A DNA stretch of 64,000 nt from Ardenticatenales bacterium (lineage in GTDB: Bacteria; Chloroflexota; Anaerolineae; Ardenticatenales; Ardenticatenaceae). The stretch spans positions 248,001 through 312,000 of the forward strand of contig JACKAZ010000002.1 of NCBI GenBank assembly GCA_020634795.1. Reading direction: 5' to 3'. The position numbers and the translations under genes are program-made. The notes under the pieces are model-generated. The model was not told the origin of the DNA, searched no databases, and saw only the letters and a program-made list of their open reading frames with translations. This document shows, piece by piece, positions 1-8,654 of the stretch (its first letter is position 1; the number at the start of each line of letters is the position of its first letter).

Positions 1-1
1 A

Positions 2-775
2 GCGGGGCCTGCCTTGGTAGCCTATGATTTTCCAGGCGCACCGCGTCCGCAAACCTTCTATCCCATCGGCCTCGCCAACAAACTAGCGGGGACCGATCTG
101 GTGCCCCCGGGTAACCCGCAAGGGCTTCCCGCCGAAGATATCGTTGCCAGTTTCAACAGTGACAATCCCGCGTGGTACTACGGGACGGACGGTCAGCCGC
201 CTGCCGGCTCCTATGATCTTGTGACGGTGGTTCTCCACGAGTTGACGCACGGCCTCGGCTTCTCTGGCAGCGCGACGGTTTCGGGGAATATCGGTAGTTA
301 CGGGATCCCTCCCAGTGGCTATCCGCTCATTTACGATGCCTTCGTCAAGAACGGAGCAGGCCAAGACATTCTAAGCTTCCCCAACAATTCTACCGAATTG
401 GCCGCCCAACTGCAGGGCGATGATCTCTACTTCCATGGCCCCCAAACCATCGCGAACAACGGTGGTACAGCGCCCAAGCTCTATGCGCCCGCCACGTGGC
501 TGCAGGGGTCAAGCTACTCCCATTGGGACGAGGATGCTTTCCCAGCGGGGGATATCAATTCCCTCATGACGCCCTTCTTGTCGGACGGTGAGGCGATTCA
601 TACCCCAGGCCCCAATACGGCGGGGCTGATGTTCGATATTGGCTGGAGCTTTACGCCGACGGCGGTAACGCTCGACACGCTGGCCGCGACGGGCGGCAAC
701 GGCTTTGCGCTTCCTCTAGCGCTGGTGGGCCTTGCCGCAATCGGCATGGCCCTGATTGTGCGCCGCCGCCAATAA
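2..775 (+). CDS. Surface zinc metalloprotease, 5'-truncated by the window edge
   Basis: The frame is open to the first base of the window, so the true start lies upstream and the TTG at 14 is probably not the start. The visible part has the metzincin-type zinc motif HELTHGLGFSG (HExxHxxGxxG, with the usual third His replaced by a non-His residue) near position 81. It ends in a hydrophobic helix (about residues 233-252) and an RRRQ tail, a C-terminal membrane anchor like that of the protease at 45718-47808. Likely an exported, cell-surface peptidase; substrate unknown. It converges on the next gene with a shared hairpin terminator. The protease call rests on one motif and the anchor. Confidence 0.75.
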   Translation, partial: AGPALVAYDFPGAPRPQTFYPIGLANKLAGTDLVPPGNPQGLPAEDIVASFNSDNPAWYYGTDGQPPAGSYDLVTVVLHELTHGLGFSGSATVSGNIGSYGIPPSGYPLIYDAFVKNGAGQDILSFPNNSTELAAQLQGDDLYFHGPQTIANNGGTAPKLYAPATWLQGSSYSHWDEDAFPAGDINSLMTPFLSDGEAIHTPGPNTAGLMFDIGWSFTPTAVTLDTLAATGGNGFALPLALVGLAAIGMALIVRRRQ

Positions 776-793
776 ACCGATGAGATTCCACTC

Positions 794-827
794 GCAAAGG
801 GCGTGTGCATTTGCACACGCCCTTTGC
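794..827. terminator. Bidirectional terminator hairpin
   Basis: A perfect inverted repeat of about 16 bp with a 2-nt centre (GCAAAGGGCGTGTGCA and its complement) lies between two convergent genes. The A/T-containing ends on both sides would give short U-runs either way. Confidence 0.7.
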
Positions 828-894
828 CTATTGATGGCGCGATGAATGATCCCCGCAGGGTCGGCCCCCTGTGCTTTTGTGCTCGCCCATGACC

Positions 895-1701
895 TCAGCG
901 TGGGGCCGCACCGAGGTAGCTGATCTGATAGCCGACCCCCGCTTGTACGACTGCGAATCCCTCTTGATCAAGGAAATTCCCCACTTCTTGACCGAAGCTG
1001 CCCTTCAGCGTGTGGGAGCTATCGGGCGAGAGCGCTATTTGCAAGAACGGCCACTCGACCAGAGCGGCCTGTTGCGCTGCCGACATGGTCGTCACGTTAC
1101 CGAGCGAGCGGGCCGTCAACTGGTAGGAGGTGGGAAGGTAGGGTTGTGCGTCGGCGGGTCGCAGCGTTTGCACGAGTTGTTGCACCTGTTGGAACGCTTC
1201 TGGCGTCGTGGTGTCAGAGGTCGGATAAAGGCGGACCTCATGTTGACGATCTGCTAGATGCACCAAAAGGGTGGTCGAACGCTGATCTTGGGGGGCGATA
1301 ACGGCGAAACCCTCGCTCACTTCGCTACTTGTGGGGCTGCTCTCCAACTTCCAGAAGCCAGTCGCCTCAATATCGCGTAACAGGCTTTCTATCTGCTGCC
1401 TATTCAAGCTCCCTATCCACACGGGTGCGCTCAGTCCGGGGGAAGGGGCTGCGGCCGATTCAACGGCGACCACCGTCCCATCCCCATAGAGGGTAAAGAG
1501 GGGGATAATGCGTTCGTGTACCGCCGCCATTCCCCCTTCCTGCCGGAGTTGAACGACGATGCTCGTCGCCGAGCCGTCCCATGGGGGGACATCTGCTGCG
1601 CTCTGCCCCGATCCCCGCGCGGTTTGCGCATAGAGCGCAATCAGCGCGAAGACAACCACGACAATTACCCCGCCGATCCTCCGATTCGCTCGATTGTTCA
1701 T
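895..1701 (-). CDS. Exported or membrane-anchored protein of unknown function
   Basis: This 268-residue protein starts with a basic N-terminus and one hydrophobic segment (about residues 9-25, IGGVIVVVVFALIALYA), a signal anchor or signal peptide. The rest is soluble and low in cysteine, with no motif I recognise. The start is supported by a strong AAGGAGG Shine-Dalgarno a few bases upstream. It is a single gene, convergent with the protease before it and divergent from the membrane protein after it. A family assignment is not possible by eye. Confidence 0.7.
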   Translation of the reverse strand: MNNRANRRIGGVIVVVVFALIALYAQTARGSGQSAADVPPWDGSATSIVVQLRQEGGMAAVHERIIPLFTLYGDGTVVAVESAAAPSPGLSAPVWIGSLNRQQIESLLRDIEATGFWKLESSPTSSEVSEGFAVIAPQDQRSTTLLVHLADRQHEVRLYPTSDTTTPEAFQQVQQLVQTLRPADAQPYLPTSYQLTARSLGNVTTMSAAQQAALVEWPFLQIALSPDSSHTLKGSFGQEVGNFLDQEGFAVVQAGVGYQISYLGAAPR

Positions 1702-1925
1702 GTCTTCCTCCTTTTACGAGCTTGGAAAGATGTTGAACAGTCAGATTATAACTACTGACGGGTCGGCTGTCTACCACAGGGTCAGCCCCCCAGCTTCTCC
1801 GGCCACGGGGCAGGGCACGGCAGGAGCGCGGCGTTCTCCCCCTATCACGTGATTTTGACCACCTGTGCTATCGTCATCGATCCTGAATAACCATAGTCTT
1901 ACCCATAGATCGTAGAACAGATACC

Positions 1926-3257
1926 ATGTCCAAACCCACCGTACTTACACAACGTTTCATCTTTTGGTTCTGGCTGCCGCTGGCGACGATGTGGATCATC
2001 ATGTCAGCCGAACAGCCGCTGTTGGCCGCAGTGGTCAGCCGCTTGCCCGAAGCGACCCAGAACTTGGCCGCATGGGGGCTGACCTTCTCCTTTTCGCTCA
2101 TCATCGAAAGCCCCGTAATCATGTTGCTGACGGCGGGCACGGCGCTGGCGATCCACCGGCAGGCCTACCACCGGCTCATGCAGTTCACCACCGTCCTGGC
2201 CGTGGTGATGACTGCGATTCACCTCTTGTTGGCCATCACCCCCGCCTACAGCTACATTTTGCGCGAATGGGTCGGCGCGCCCGCAGAGATCATTCCAATC
2301 AGCAACCATGCCTTCCTGATCATGCTGCCATGGACGGGCATGATCGCCTATCGCCGCTTGTGGGAAGGGGTGATGATTCGCTTCGGCTTTCCGCGCCGCG
2401 TCACGATCGTGATCGTGATTCGGATGGTGGCGACGGCGCTGGTGCTCTTCGCGGGGTTGTGGCTGGGCCGCTGGAACGGCGCCAGCGTGGGGGCGGCGGC
2501 GCTCGGTTTCGGCGTGACGATGGGCGCGTTGAGCGCTTGGTGGCTGGCGCGGCCGACCCTCCGCGAGCATCTTTCCACCGACAAAGCGGGGGACGCCCCG
2601 CTGGGATGGGCCGAGCTGGTGAAATTCTACACGCCGCTGGCGATGACCTCGGCGGTCACGTTGATCGGCCAGCCGATCTTGGCCTTCGGCTTGGCGCGTG
2701 CGCCCTTGCCCCTCCGTTCGTTGGCGATCTGGCCCGTCATCATGGCGCTGGTCTTCATCGGACGCAGCGTGGCGATCGCCTTCCAAGAGGTGGTCGTGGC
2801 GCTGTTGGACGACCCGCAGAGTTATCGCGCGCTGAAGCGGTTCGGGTTCAGCCTATCGGTAGGGGCAAGCGGCCTCTTCCTACTGCTGGCGATTACGCCC
2901 GCCGCGCGGCTCTGGTTCGAGGGGGCGCAGGGGCTGTCGGCAGAGCTGGCAAGCATGGCGATTCTGCCGACAATTTTGCTCTTCCCCGTGCCCGCCCTCA
3001 ACGCGCTGCTCTCATGGTTTCGGGGCGTCTTGGTTCACAACAAACATACCAGCCCGATCAGCATCGCCGTGATCTTGAACATGATGGTTCTGTTGATGAC
3101 GATCTTTGTGGGGCCGATGCTGATCGCTTTGCCTGGGGCGGTTTGGGCGGCGATCGCGCTCACCGCCTCCTTGGCGGCGGAAGCACTCTATCTGCAGATC
3201 AGCAGCCGCGCCGAAGCGTTGCAGATCGAACGGGTGAGTCACGCATTCGCGGAATAA
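1926..3257 (+). CDS. Polytopic membrane protein, ANKH/MATE-like transporter
   Basis: A 443-residue protein with about 12 hydrophobic segments and few charged residues, the size and spacing of MATE/MOP-superfamily transporters. The overall look (an early SAEQP segment, long regular helices, central loop near residue 225) recalls bacterial relatives of the progressive ankylosis protein ANKH, but I see no diagnostic signature. Expected in the cytoplasmic membrane; substrate unknown. The next gene starts 11 bp downstream on the same strand, so the two are probably co-transcribed. Confidence 0.7.
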   Translation: MSKPTVLTQRFIFWFWLPLATMWIIMSAEQPLLAAVVSRLPEATQNLAAWGLTFSFSLIIESPVIMLLTAGTALAIHRQAYHRLMQFTTVLAVVMTAIHLLLAITPAYSYILREWVGAPAEIIPISNHAFLIMLPWTGMIAYRRLWEGVMIRFGFPRRVTIVIVIRMVATALVLFAGLWLGRWNGASVGAAALGFGVTMGALSAWWLARPTLREHLSTDKAGDAPLGWAELVKFYTPLAMTSAVTLIGQPILAFGLARAPLPLRSLAIWPVIMALVFIGRSVAIAFQEVVVALLDDPQSYRALKRFGFSLSVGASGLFLLLAITPAARLWFEGAQGLSAELASMAILPTILLFPVPALNALLSWFRGVLVHNKHTSPISIAVILNMMVLLMTIFVGPMLIALPGAVWAAIALTASLAAEALYLQISSRAEALQIERVSHAFAE

Positions 3258-3268
3258 GGAGGGACGAG

Positions 3269-3775
3269 ATGGAAGGCGGAGACAAATGGCGTAAAGCGGT
3301 CGATCACGCGATCGAAGAGGCGATGGCGCGGGGCGAATTCGACTATTCGCGCTTGAAAGGGAAGCGCCTTTCCGAGGTGGCCAGTGTGGAAGAAAGCCGT
3401 TCCGACGCGATGGCCAACAAGCTGTTGCGCAACAGTGGCCATGCGCCGCCCTTCCTGATGAAGCGGCGCGAGATCGATGCGCAGCTCGCCAAACAGCGCG
3501 AGACGTTGCTGCGTTATGCCTTGCGCCGCCAACGGTTGCTCGACAGCGCGGCCAACGCCGCCGAGCCGCGAATCACCGAAGCACTGACCGCGCAGGCCGA
3601 CGCTGATTGGCAATGGGCCGTGCGCCGCTTCGACGCGGCCATTCCGGCGCTCAACAAAGAGATCGACCTCTTCAACCTCATGAACAAGATTCCCGCGATG
3701 TGGATGCGGAAGGTCGTCCTCGAAAAAGAGATCGAGCGGGCGCAGGCGCAAGTGGATGAGTTAATGAGTGGCTGA
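3269..3775 (+). CDS. DUF1992 (DnaJC28-like) protein
   Basis: A 168-residue soluble helical protein. The N-terminal part carries the features of the DUF1992/DnaJC28 conserved domain: a segment of the type IEEAMARGEFDYSRLKGK followed by a buried GHAPPFLMKRREID motif, then a charged C-terminal helix ending in a coiled-coil-like segment. It has no J domain, as is common for bacterial members. The ATG at 3269 is preceded by AAGGAGG; an upstream reading in the same frame overlaps the previous gene and is a shadow. Function unknown; probably in an operon with the membrane protein just upstream. Confidence 0.85.
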   Translation: MEGGDKWRKAVDHAIEEAMARGEFDYSRLKGKRLSEVASVEESRSDAMANKLLRNSGHAPPFLMKRREIDAQLAKQRETLLRYALRRQRLLDSAANAAEPRITEALTAQADADWQWAVRRFDAAIPALNKEIDLFNLMNKIPAMWMRKVVLEKEIERAQAQVDELMSG

Positions 3776-3869
3776 GTGGGCAGTTAGAGCGTACTGGAAT
3801 GCGGGGTTTGGTGGCGGTGTGGGTTGCTCTCCGTTAACTGCTCGGCGTTGCCGTTCCGTTCTGCGTCGC

Positions 3870-4196
3870 CTACCCGCCCTTGAGCTTGACCTTGTAGCCG
3901 CGCTCGCGTAGCAGCTCCGCCAAACGGTCACGGTGGTCCCCTTGAATCTCTAGCGTACCGCCATCCTTCAACGTGCCCCCCGCCCCGCAGGTCGATTTGA
4001 GCTGCTTGAGCAGCTTCTGCATCGTGTCATCCTTGTGGACGAAGCCACTCAGCACCGTTACCGTCTTCCCCCGTCGTCCCTTGCGATCCCGCTCAGCGTA
4101 GATCGTCTGCTCCTTTGGCGGCAGATCACGGCTGACGCGCCGACCGCTTTGTTGCGGCTGCCAATCGGGATCGGTCGAGTACACGGTTTTTGCCAT
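3870..4196 (-). CDS. SUI1/YciH-family translation initiation factor
   Basis: A 108-residue protein with the SUI1 (eIF1-like) fold signature: a basic RDRKGRRGKTVTVLSGF strand, then KLLKQLKSTCGAGGTLKDG and a C-terminal EIQGDH..RLAELLRERGYKVK. YciH-type proteins bind the 30S subunit and influence start-site fidelity. I chose the Met at 4196 because MAKTVYSTDPDW is the usual bacterial start and has an AAGGGA Shine-Dalgarno; the longer frame to 4232 would overlap the upstream gene. It lies 25 bp after the carboxypeptidase gene on the same strand and may be co-transcribed with it. Confidence 0.9.
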   Translation of the reverse strand: MAKTVYSTDPDWQPQQSGRRVSRDLPPKEQTIYAERDRKGRRGKTVTVLSGFVHKDDTMQKLLKQLKSTCGAGGTLKDGGTLEIQGDHRDRLAELLRERGYKVKLKGG

Positions 4197-4221
4197 CAGG
4201 GCTTCCCTTCGTTTGAACGCG

Positions 4222-5733
4222 TCACGCGCCATTCAACCCGTAGACATCGCCAAACTTGTTCCGTAGATAGCCCAGATAGGCGCTGGTACTCAGTTCTTCG
4301 CCCGTCGCACGTGCGATCAACAGCTCGGGATGATAGCGACGGCCCTGTTGGTGGACGTTGCGGTGCATCCAATTGAAGAGGGTGGAGAAGTCGCCGTGGC
4401 GGATCTCGTCGCTGATCGTGGGATGCTCGCGGAGCGCCGCAGCGGCCAACTGGCTGGCGATCACGTTTCCGAGGGCGTAGGTCGGGAAATAGCCAAAGAG
4501 GCCAATGCTCCAATGGATATCTTGCAGCACTCCGTTGGCATTGTTTTGGGGGACGATCTCTAGGTACTCTTCCATCTTTTCGTTCCAGCGCTGTGGCAGG
4601 TCGGCCACCGCCAACTCCCCGCTGATCAGCTTGCTTTCCAACTCGAAGCGCAACATGACATGCAGGTTGTAGGTCACCTCGTCCGCCTCTACGCGGATGA
4701 GCGTCGGGGTGACCTTGTTGATCGCCTTGTAGAAGTCATCGAGCGAGACATCGTCCAGCGTCTGCGGGAAGGCGGCTTGCAGCTTCGGATAGTAGAATTC
4801 CCAGAAGGAGTGGCTCCGCCCCACGGTGTTTTCCCACAGCCGCGACTGGGATTCGTGCATGGCGGTCGAAGCGGCAGAGCCGATGGGGGTGCGGGACAAC
4901 GACTTGGGCAACCCCTGTTCGTAAATCCCATGGCCCGCTTCGTGTAGCGACCCAAAGAAAAGCGGGTTGAAGAAGTTCTCCTCCGCTCGGCCCGTGATGC
5001 GCACATCGCCCACGTTGATCGTGGAGCAGAAGGGGTGGGCCGTTGGATCGAGCCGACCATGCTCGTAATCATAGCCGATCATCGCCGTTACTTCCCGTGC
5101 CAAACGCCACTGGGTCGCTTCATCGAAGTGGCGGCGCAGCGGCTCGTCGGTCACCACATGGCTGTGCTCGGCGATCCAATGCACCATCGGCACCGTTTCG
5201 CGCCGCAGGCTGTCGAAGATCTCTTTAACTTCGGCATGGGTGATTTCCGGCTCGTATTGGTCCAGCAGCGCATCGTAGGGATGCGCCTCATAGCCGAGGT
5301 ATTCCGCCGCCTGCTGTTGCAGCGCGACCATCCGTTCCAGCCACGGCGCGAAACGCTCAAAGTCGTCATCCTTGCGCGCCACCTGCCACACTTGGGTAGA
5401 GCGCGAGCTGACCTCACTCAGCTCATGGACGAAATCGGCGGGCAATTTGATCGCCTTCTCGAAATCGTGGCGCGCCCACCAGACCATCAACGCCTCGTCG
5501 CTCTCCTCGTCCAAGTGCTGGACCTCTTGTTCCGCCCCTTCCAACGCCCGCGCGAACTCATCTGACGTGGACATCTCATGTGCGATCCGGCTCAACGTGC
5601 CGATCGTGCGGCTGCGACTGTCGCCCGCCCCCTTCGGCATGTAGGTTTCCTGATCCCACGACAGCAAAGAGGCCGCGGAATAGACATCGTTGATTTGCGA
5701 GAAAAGGGATTTGAGGCTATCTATGTGGGACAT
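4222..5733 (-). CDS. Carboxypeptidase Taq (M32 metallocarboxypeptidase)
   Basis: A 503-residue cytosolic enzyme of normal M32 length that removes C-terminal residues from peptides using one divalent metal. The zinc motif HEAGH lies in GSLHEAGHGIYEQGLP, with the family's other landmarks: DQETYMPKGAG near the N-terminus, DPTAHPF..INVGDVRIT, and the C-terminal GLFGYFPTYALGN block. The Met at 5733 (MSHIDSLKSLFSQ) matches the family start; the frame extends to 5994 without similarity and would overlap the divergent desaturase gene. No strong Shine-Dalgarno is visible. Confidence 0.95.
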   Translation of the reverse strand: MSHIDSLKSLFSQINDVYSAASLLSWDQETYMPKGAGDSRSRTIGTLSRIAHEMSTSDEFARALEGAEQEVQHLDEESDEALMVWWARHDFEKAIKLPADFVHELSEVSSRSTQVWQVARKDDDFERFAPWLERMVALQQQAAEYLGYEAHPYDALLDQYEPEITHAEVKEIFDSLRRETVPMVHWIAEHSHVVTDEPLRRHFDEATQWRLAREVTAMIGYDYEHGRLDPTAHPFCSTINVGDVRITGRAEENFFNPLFFGSLHEAGHGIYEQGLPKSLSRTPIGSAASTAMHESQSRLWENTVGRSHSFWEFYYPKLQAAFPQTLDDVSLDDFYKAINKVTPTLIRVEADEVTYNLHVMLRFELESKLISGELAVADLPQRWNEKMEEYLEIVPQNNANGVLQDIHWSIGLFGYFPTYALGNVIASQLAAAALREHPTISDEIRHGDFSTLFNWMHRNVHQQGRRYHPELLIARATGEELSTSAYLGYLRNKFGDVYGLNGA

Positions 5734-5953
5734 GTTGCACCTTGTTGGACGAAGTTCAATAGCGATGGTGTGTGAAGCTGGCGCGGAGCGCCGAACGACT
5801 ATAGTCGTTTCGCCGATTTGCGCAATTGCGTAACGCCTTGGCCCAAATGGGGTTATTACCCAAAGTCCCACGACGTCCGGGGCGGAGACAAACAAAACAC
5901 TTTTTTGATTGCGCGGCCCTGCCGTTGCAACCCTGGTAGGAGTAAGACGACTC

Positions 5954-6952
5954 ATGGGAGCCACAAGCGACCACTTTAACATCCCCGAAATCAAAACTGG
6001 CCCGTGGACGCGCGAAGCGCGCTGGAAGGCCGTCGAAGACGAATCCTTAGAAGCCTTTATCGACTATTTCGGTCGCGCCATGCAGAATCGGCGCTGGTCG
6101 CCGTGGCACGATCTGCCCGTGGAAGAGATGCGAGAGCATGGTCATAAGCTCAGCAAGGATACCGTCGATCTGATCGAAGGTTTCCTCGGTATCGAAGAAT
6201 ATGTCGGCGATTATGTGCTGCAAGGACTAGAGATGTTCCGCAAGAACCGCACCCGTCGCAACATGCAGTTGCAATGGGGCGCGGAGGAAATGAAGCATGG
6301 CGTGGCGTGGGAACAGGTGCTACTCCACTCCGGACTGCGCACCGAGGAAGAGCTAAAGGCTTACTGCGACCAAGTGGCCGACAACCGCTGGACGACGGCC
6401 AAGCACAAGGGCATGGACACGCCGCTCGGGGTGTCGATCTATGCCATGATGCAGGAACGGGCCACTTTTTACAATTACCAGCAGGTCCGGCTACGCATCC
6501 GTGAAGAGTATGGGATGCCGGAGAAGGTGAGCAAAGAGGAACGAGCGCGAGGCAAAGAGATCGGTGCCGCCGAAGCCTTTCGCGTCGTCTCGGTGGATGA
6601 GATCGCCCACCACGCTATCTTCCTCAAGATCGTCCAGATCCACCTGAAGTACTTCCCGGAGATGACGCTGGAAAAGATGCAGGAAGTCTTCGACGGCTTC
6701 CAGATGCCCTCGTTGCGACTGATCCCCAACCGCCGCAATTTTGTGCGGGCGGTGATTCGCACCAACCTCCACGATGCGGACAAGCACCTCTACGAGATCC
6801 ACAACCCCGTGCTGGCTGCCGTGGGCTTGGAGAACAACGAGGCGCTGGAGCGTGCCGTGCAAGAAGCCAAGCTGTTGCCCAAGGGTCTTGGCCCACAACA
6901 TGTCACGCTTGGCAAGAACGGCCAATTCGTCATCAGCACGGCGGCGGACTAA
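5954..6952 (+). CDS. Acyl-ACP desaturase (ferritin-like di-iron)
   Basis: A 332-residue soluble desaturase of the stearoyl-ACP type (fatty acid desaturase type 2), which inserts a cis double bond in acyl-ACP using O2 and a di-iron centre. The two iron-binding motifs are visible: EEMKH near residue 111 and DEIAHH near residue 217, with a third glutamate in QERATFYNY. The start at 5954 has GGTAGGAGTAAG upstream. It is preceded by the divergent carboxypeptidase and followed by a clear terminator, so it is probably a single-gene unit. It implies aerobic modification of membrane fluidity. Confidence 0.93.
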   Translation: MGATSDHFNIPEIKTGPWTREARWKAVEDESLEAFIDYFGRAMQNRRWSPWHDLPVEEMREHGHKLSKDTVDLIEGFLGIEEYVGDYVLQGLEMFRKNRTRRNMQLQWGAEEMKHGVAWEQVLLHSGLRTEEELKAYCDQVADNRWTTAKHKGMDTPLGVSIYAMMQERATFYNYQQVRLRIREEYGMPEKVSKEERARGKEIGAAEAFRVVSVDEIAHHAIFLKIVQIHLKYFPEMTLEKMQEVFDGFQMPSLRLIPNRRNFVRAVIRTNLHDADKHLYEIHNPVLAAVGLENNEALERAVQEAKLLPKGLGPQHVTLGKNGQFVISTAAD

Positions 6953-6983
6953 GTGCGACCAGATCAGCACACTACCGGCAATC

Positions 6984-7013
6984 AAAAAGCGCCCCCGTCA
7001 TGGAGGCGCTTTT
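6984..7013 (+). terminator. Intrinsic terminator of the desaturase gene
   Basis: AAAAGCGCC and GGCGCTTTT form a 9-bp stem with a 12-nt loop just after the desaturase stop. The A-run on the other side lets it serve the convergent small gene too. Confidence 0.8.
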
Positions 7014-7027
7014 CTGTTGGGGCTGTT

Positions 7028-7336
7028 CTACGCTTCGTCGCTCGTGGTTACTTGCTCTTGCTCGGCCTGTTCACGCCGCATCCGTTCCCCCAAGCTTTCG
7101 CGGGCAGGGGCCGCGCTTTGCCGATCTTCCAACATCGACGTGACGGTGCGCGGGATCATCGCGCCGACGCGGAAGACCTCGCCCGTCATTTGACGTACGC
7201 TCCGTCGCTGCTCTTCGGGCAACAGGGTCAGCGGTAAATTCGCCAATGTCACGCCCAAACGGGTCAGCGTGGCGGCGGTCTCTGCCAACTCATCGGCCAG
7301 TTCCGGGCGGATGATCGGTGGTTGTTCGTTACTCAT
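7028..7336 (-). CDS. Small conserved-looking soluble protein of unknown function
   Basis: A 102-residue acidic, helical protein. The ATG at 7336 has a GGGAG Shine-Dalgarno at normal spacing. A mildly amphipathic segment (LTRLGVTLANLPLTLLPEEQRR) is followed by a charged, Glu/Gln/Arg-rich tail. It has no cysteines and no recognisable motif. It is isolated between the desaturase terminator and a repeat region. Confidence 0.55.
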   Translation of the reverse strand: MSNEQPPIIRPELADELAETAATLTRLGVTLANLPLTLLPEEQRRSVRQMTGEVFRVGAMIPRTVTSMLEDRQSAAPARESLGERMRREQAEQEQVTTSDEA

Positions 7337-7375
7337 GGCTCACTCCCGGTGTGTGGGTGGGGCATGTCGCGTGTT

Positions 7376-7516
7376 GGGTAGTGGAAAAGGCGCGCTGCTA
7401 AGATTCTCGAATTCATGTCGTCTGGTGCATGGTGCATGGTGCATGGTGCATGGGTAGTGGAAAAGGCGCGCTGCTAAGATTCTCGAATTCATGTCGTCTG
7501 GTGCATGGTGCATGGG
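7376..7516. repeat. 76-bp direct repeat with embedded GGTGCAT heptamer array
   Basis: A 76-bp unit starting GGGTAGTGGAAAAGGCGCG is present at 7376-7451 and again from 7452, the second copy shortened at its 3' end. Each unit ends in tandem copies of the heptamer GGTGCAT (four in the first, two in the second). The copies are otherwise identical, which suggests recent slippage or duplication in a non-coding gap. The rest of the gap 7337-7624 holds no convincing gene. Confidence 0.9.
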
Positions 7517-7624
7517 ATACGGCGTAAAACCATGTAATGGCAAGGGGCTTCAATTCTCGATTCACAGTAGCAGAGCGGCAAGACCATGGCTGACATCTCG
7601 CCATTCATCATTCGCCAGTCGCCA

Positions 7625-8650
7625 TTACTCCGCCCTACGCAGCGCCACCCCGCGCAGTTGCGCCAATGTGCCAGCGCCGCTGCAGAACATGGCGATGCGT
7701 AGCTCTTCGATGAAGGCACTGAACTTGTCGTAGGCTTGCTGCGTGCCGAGCGTTGCCGATTCCAACATGGGGGCGGCGCTGCCCACCAGCGTGGCCCCCA
7801 AGGCGATGGCCTTGGCGACATCGATTCCGCCCCGAATCCCCCCGCTGGCGAACAGCGGAATGTCGTGGGGCAGCGCGGCGCGGCATTCTTGCAGGGCGGT
7901 GGCGGTGGGAATGCCCCAACCCGCGAAGCTGTGGGCGATTCGTTTACGAAGGGGGTCGGTCTGCCGATAGGCCTCGACCTCGCTCCAACTGGTGCCGCCC
8001 GCGCCCGCCACATCGATCGCCGCGACCCCCACGTCGACCAGCCGCCGCGCGGTCGCCGCGCCGATCCCGTTCCCGACCTCCTTCGCCACGATCGGCACTT
8101 CCAGCTTGGTCGCCAGGGCCTCGATCTTGGGCAACAGACCGCGCCAGTTGCCATCCCCTTCCCGCTGCACCGCCTCTTGCAGCGGGTTGAGGTGAAGGAA
8201 GAGCGCGTCGGCGTCGATCATCTCCACCGCCCGCCGCGCCTCGTCGAGGCCATAGCCATAGTTGAGCTGCACCGCGCCCAGATTGGCAAAGAGCAGGATG
8301 TGGGGCGCCCGTCGTCGCACTTGGAAGGTGTGGGCCAGCGCGGGCTGTTCCAGCGCGGCCCGCTGCGAGCCGACCCCCATCGCGATGCCGAGGGCTTGGG
8401 CCGCTTCCGCCAGCGCCAGATTGATCGCCTCCGCTTCCGCCGCCCCTCCCGTCATGCTGGAGATCAGCAGTGGGGCGCGGAGCCGACGGCCAAAGAGCGA
8501 CAGGCCGATATCGATCTGGTTGAGGTCGAGGTCGGGCAGCGCCTCGTGGGGCAGGGCGTACCGCTCGAACCCGGTGGTGACCCCCTTCGCCGCAACATCC
8601 TCGTCCAGAACGATCGCCAGATGATCGCGCTTGCGCTGCTGGATCGTCAT
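7625..8650 (-). CDS. fni: Type 2 isopentenyl-diphosphate delta-isomerase
   Basis: A 341-residue FMN-dependent TIM-barrel enzyme that interconverts IPP and DMAPP for isoprenoid synthesis. Family landmarks are RKRDHL at the start, the ISSMTGG flavin-binding motif, GSQRAAL, LHLNPLQE, KEVGNGI, the DVAGAGGTSW loop and ASGGIRGG. The start at 8650 (MTIQQRKRDHL) was chosen because RKRDHL is the usual N-terminal motif; the longer frame has no similarity. It begins 4 bp after the nhaA stop on the same strand, so the two share a transcript. Type 2 isomerase in place of type 1 is common in Chloroflexota. Confidence 0.95.
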   Translation of the reverse strand: MTIQQRKRDHLAIVLDEDVAAKGVTTGFERYALPHEALPDLDLNQIDIGLSLFGRRLRAPLLISSMTGGAAEAEAINLALAEAAQALGIAMGVGSQRAALEQPALAHTFQVRRRAPHILLFANLGAVQLNYGYGLDEARRAVEMIDADALFLHLNPLQEAVQREGDGNWRGLLPKIEALATKLEVPIVAKEVGNGIGAATARRLVDVGVAAIDVAGAGGTSWSEVEAYRQTDPLRKRIAHSFAGWGIPTATALQECRAALPHDIPLFASGGIRGGIDVAKAIALGATLVGSAAPMLESATLGTQQAYDKFSAFIEELRIAMFCSGAGTLAQLRGVALRRAE

Positions 8651-8654
8651 TCGG

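Noticed and set aside
1964..3775. 603-residue plus-strand frame overlapping two genes
   Set aside because: Out-of-frame Arg/Gly-rich shadow of the membrane-protein gene; only its last 168 codons (from 3269) are a real gene.
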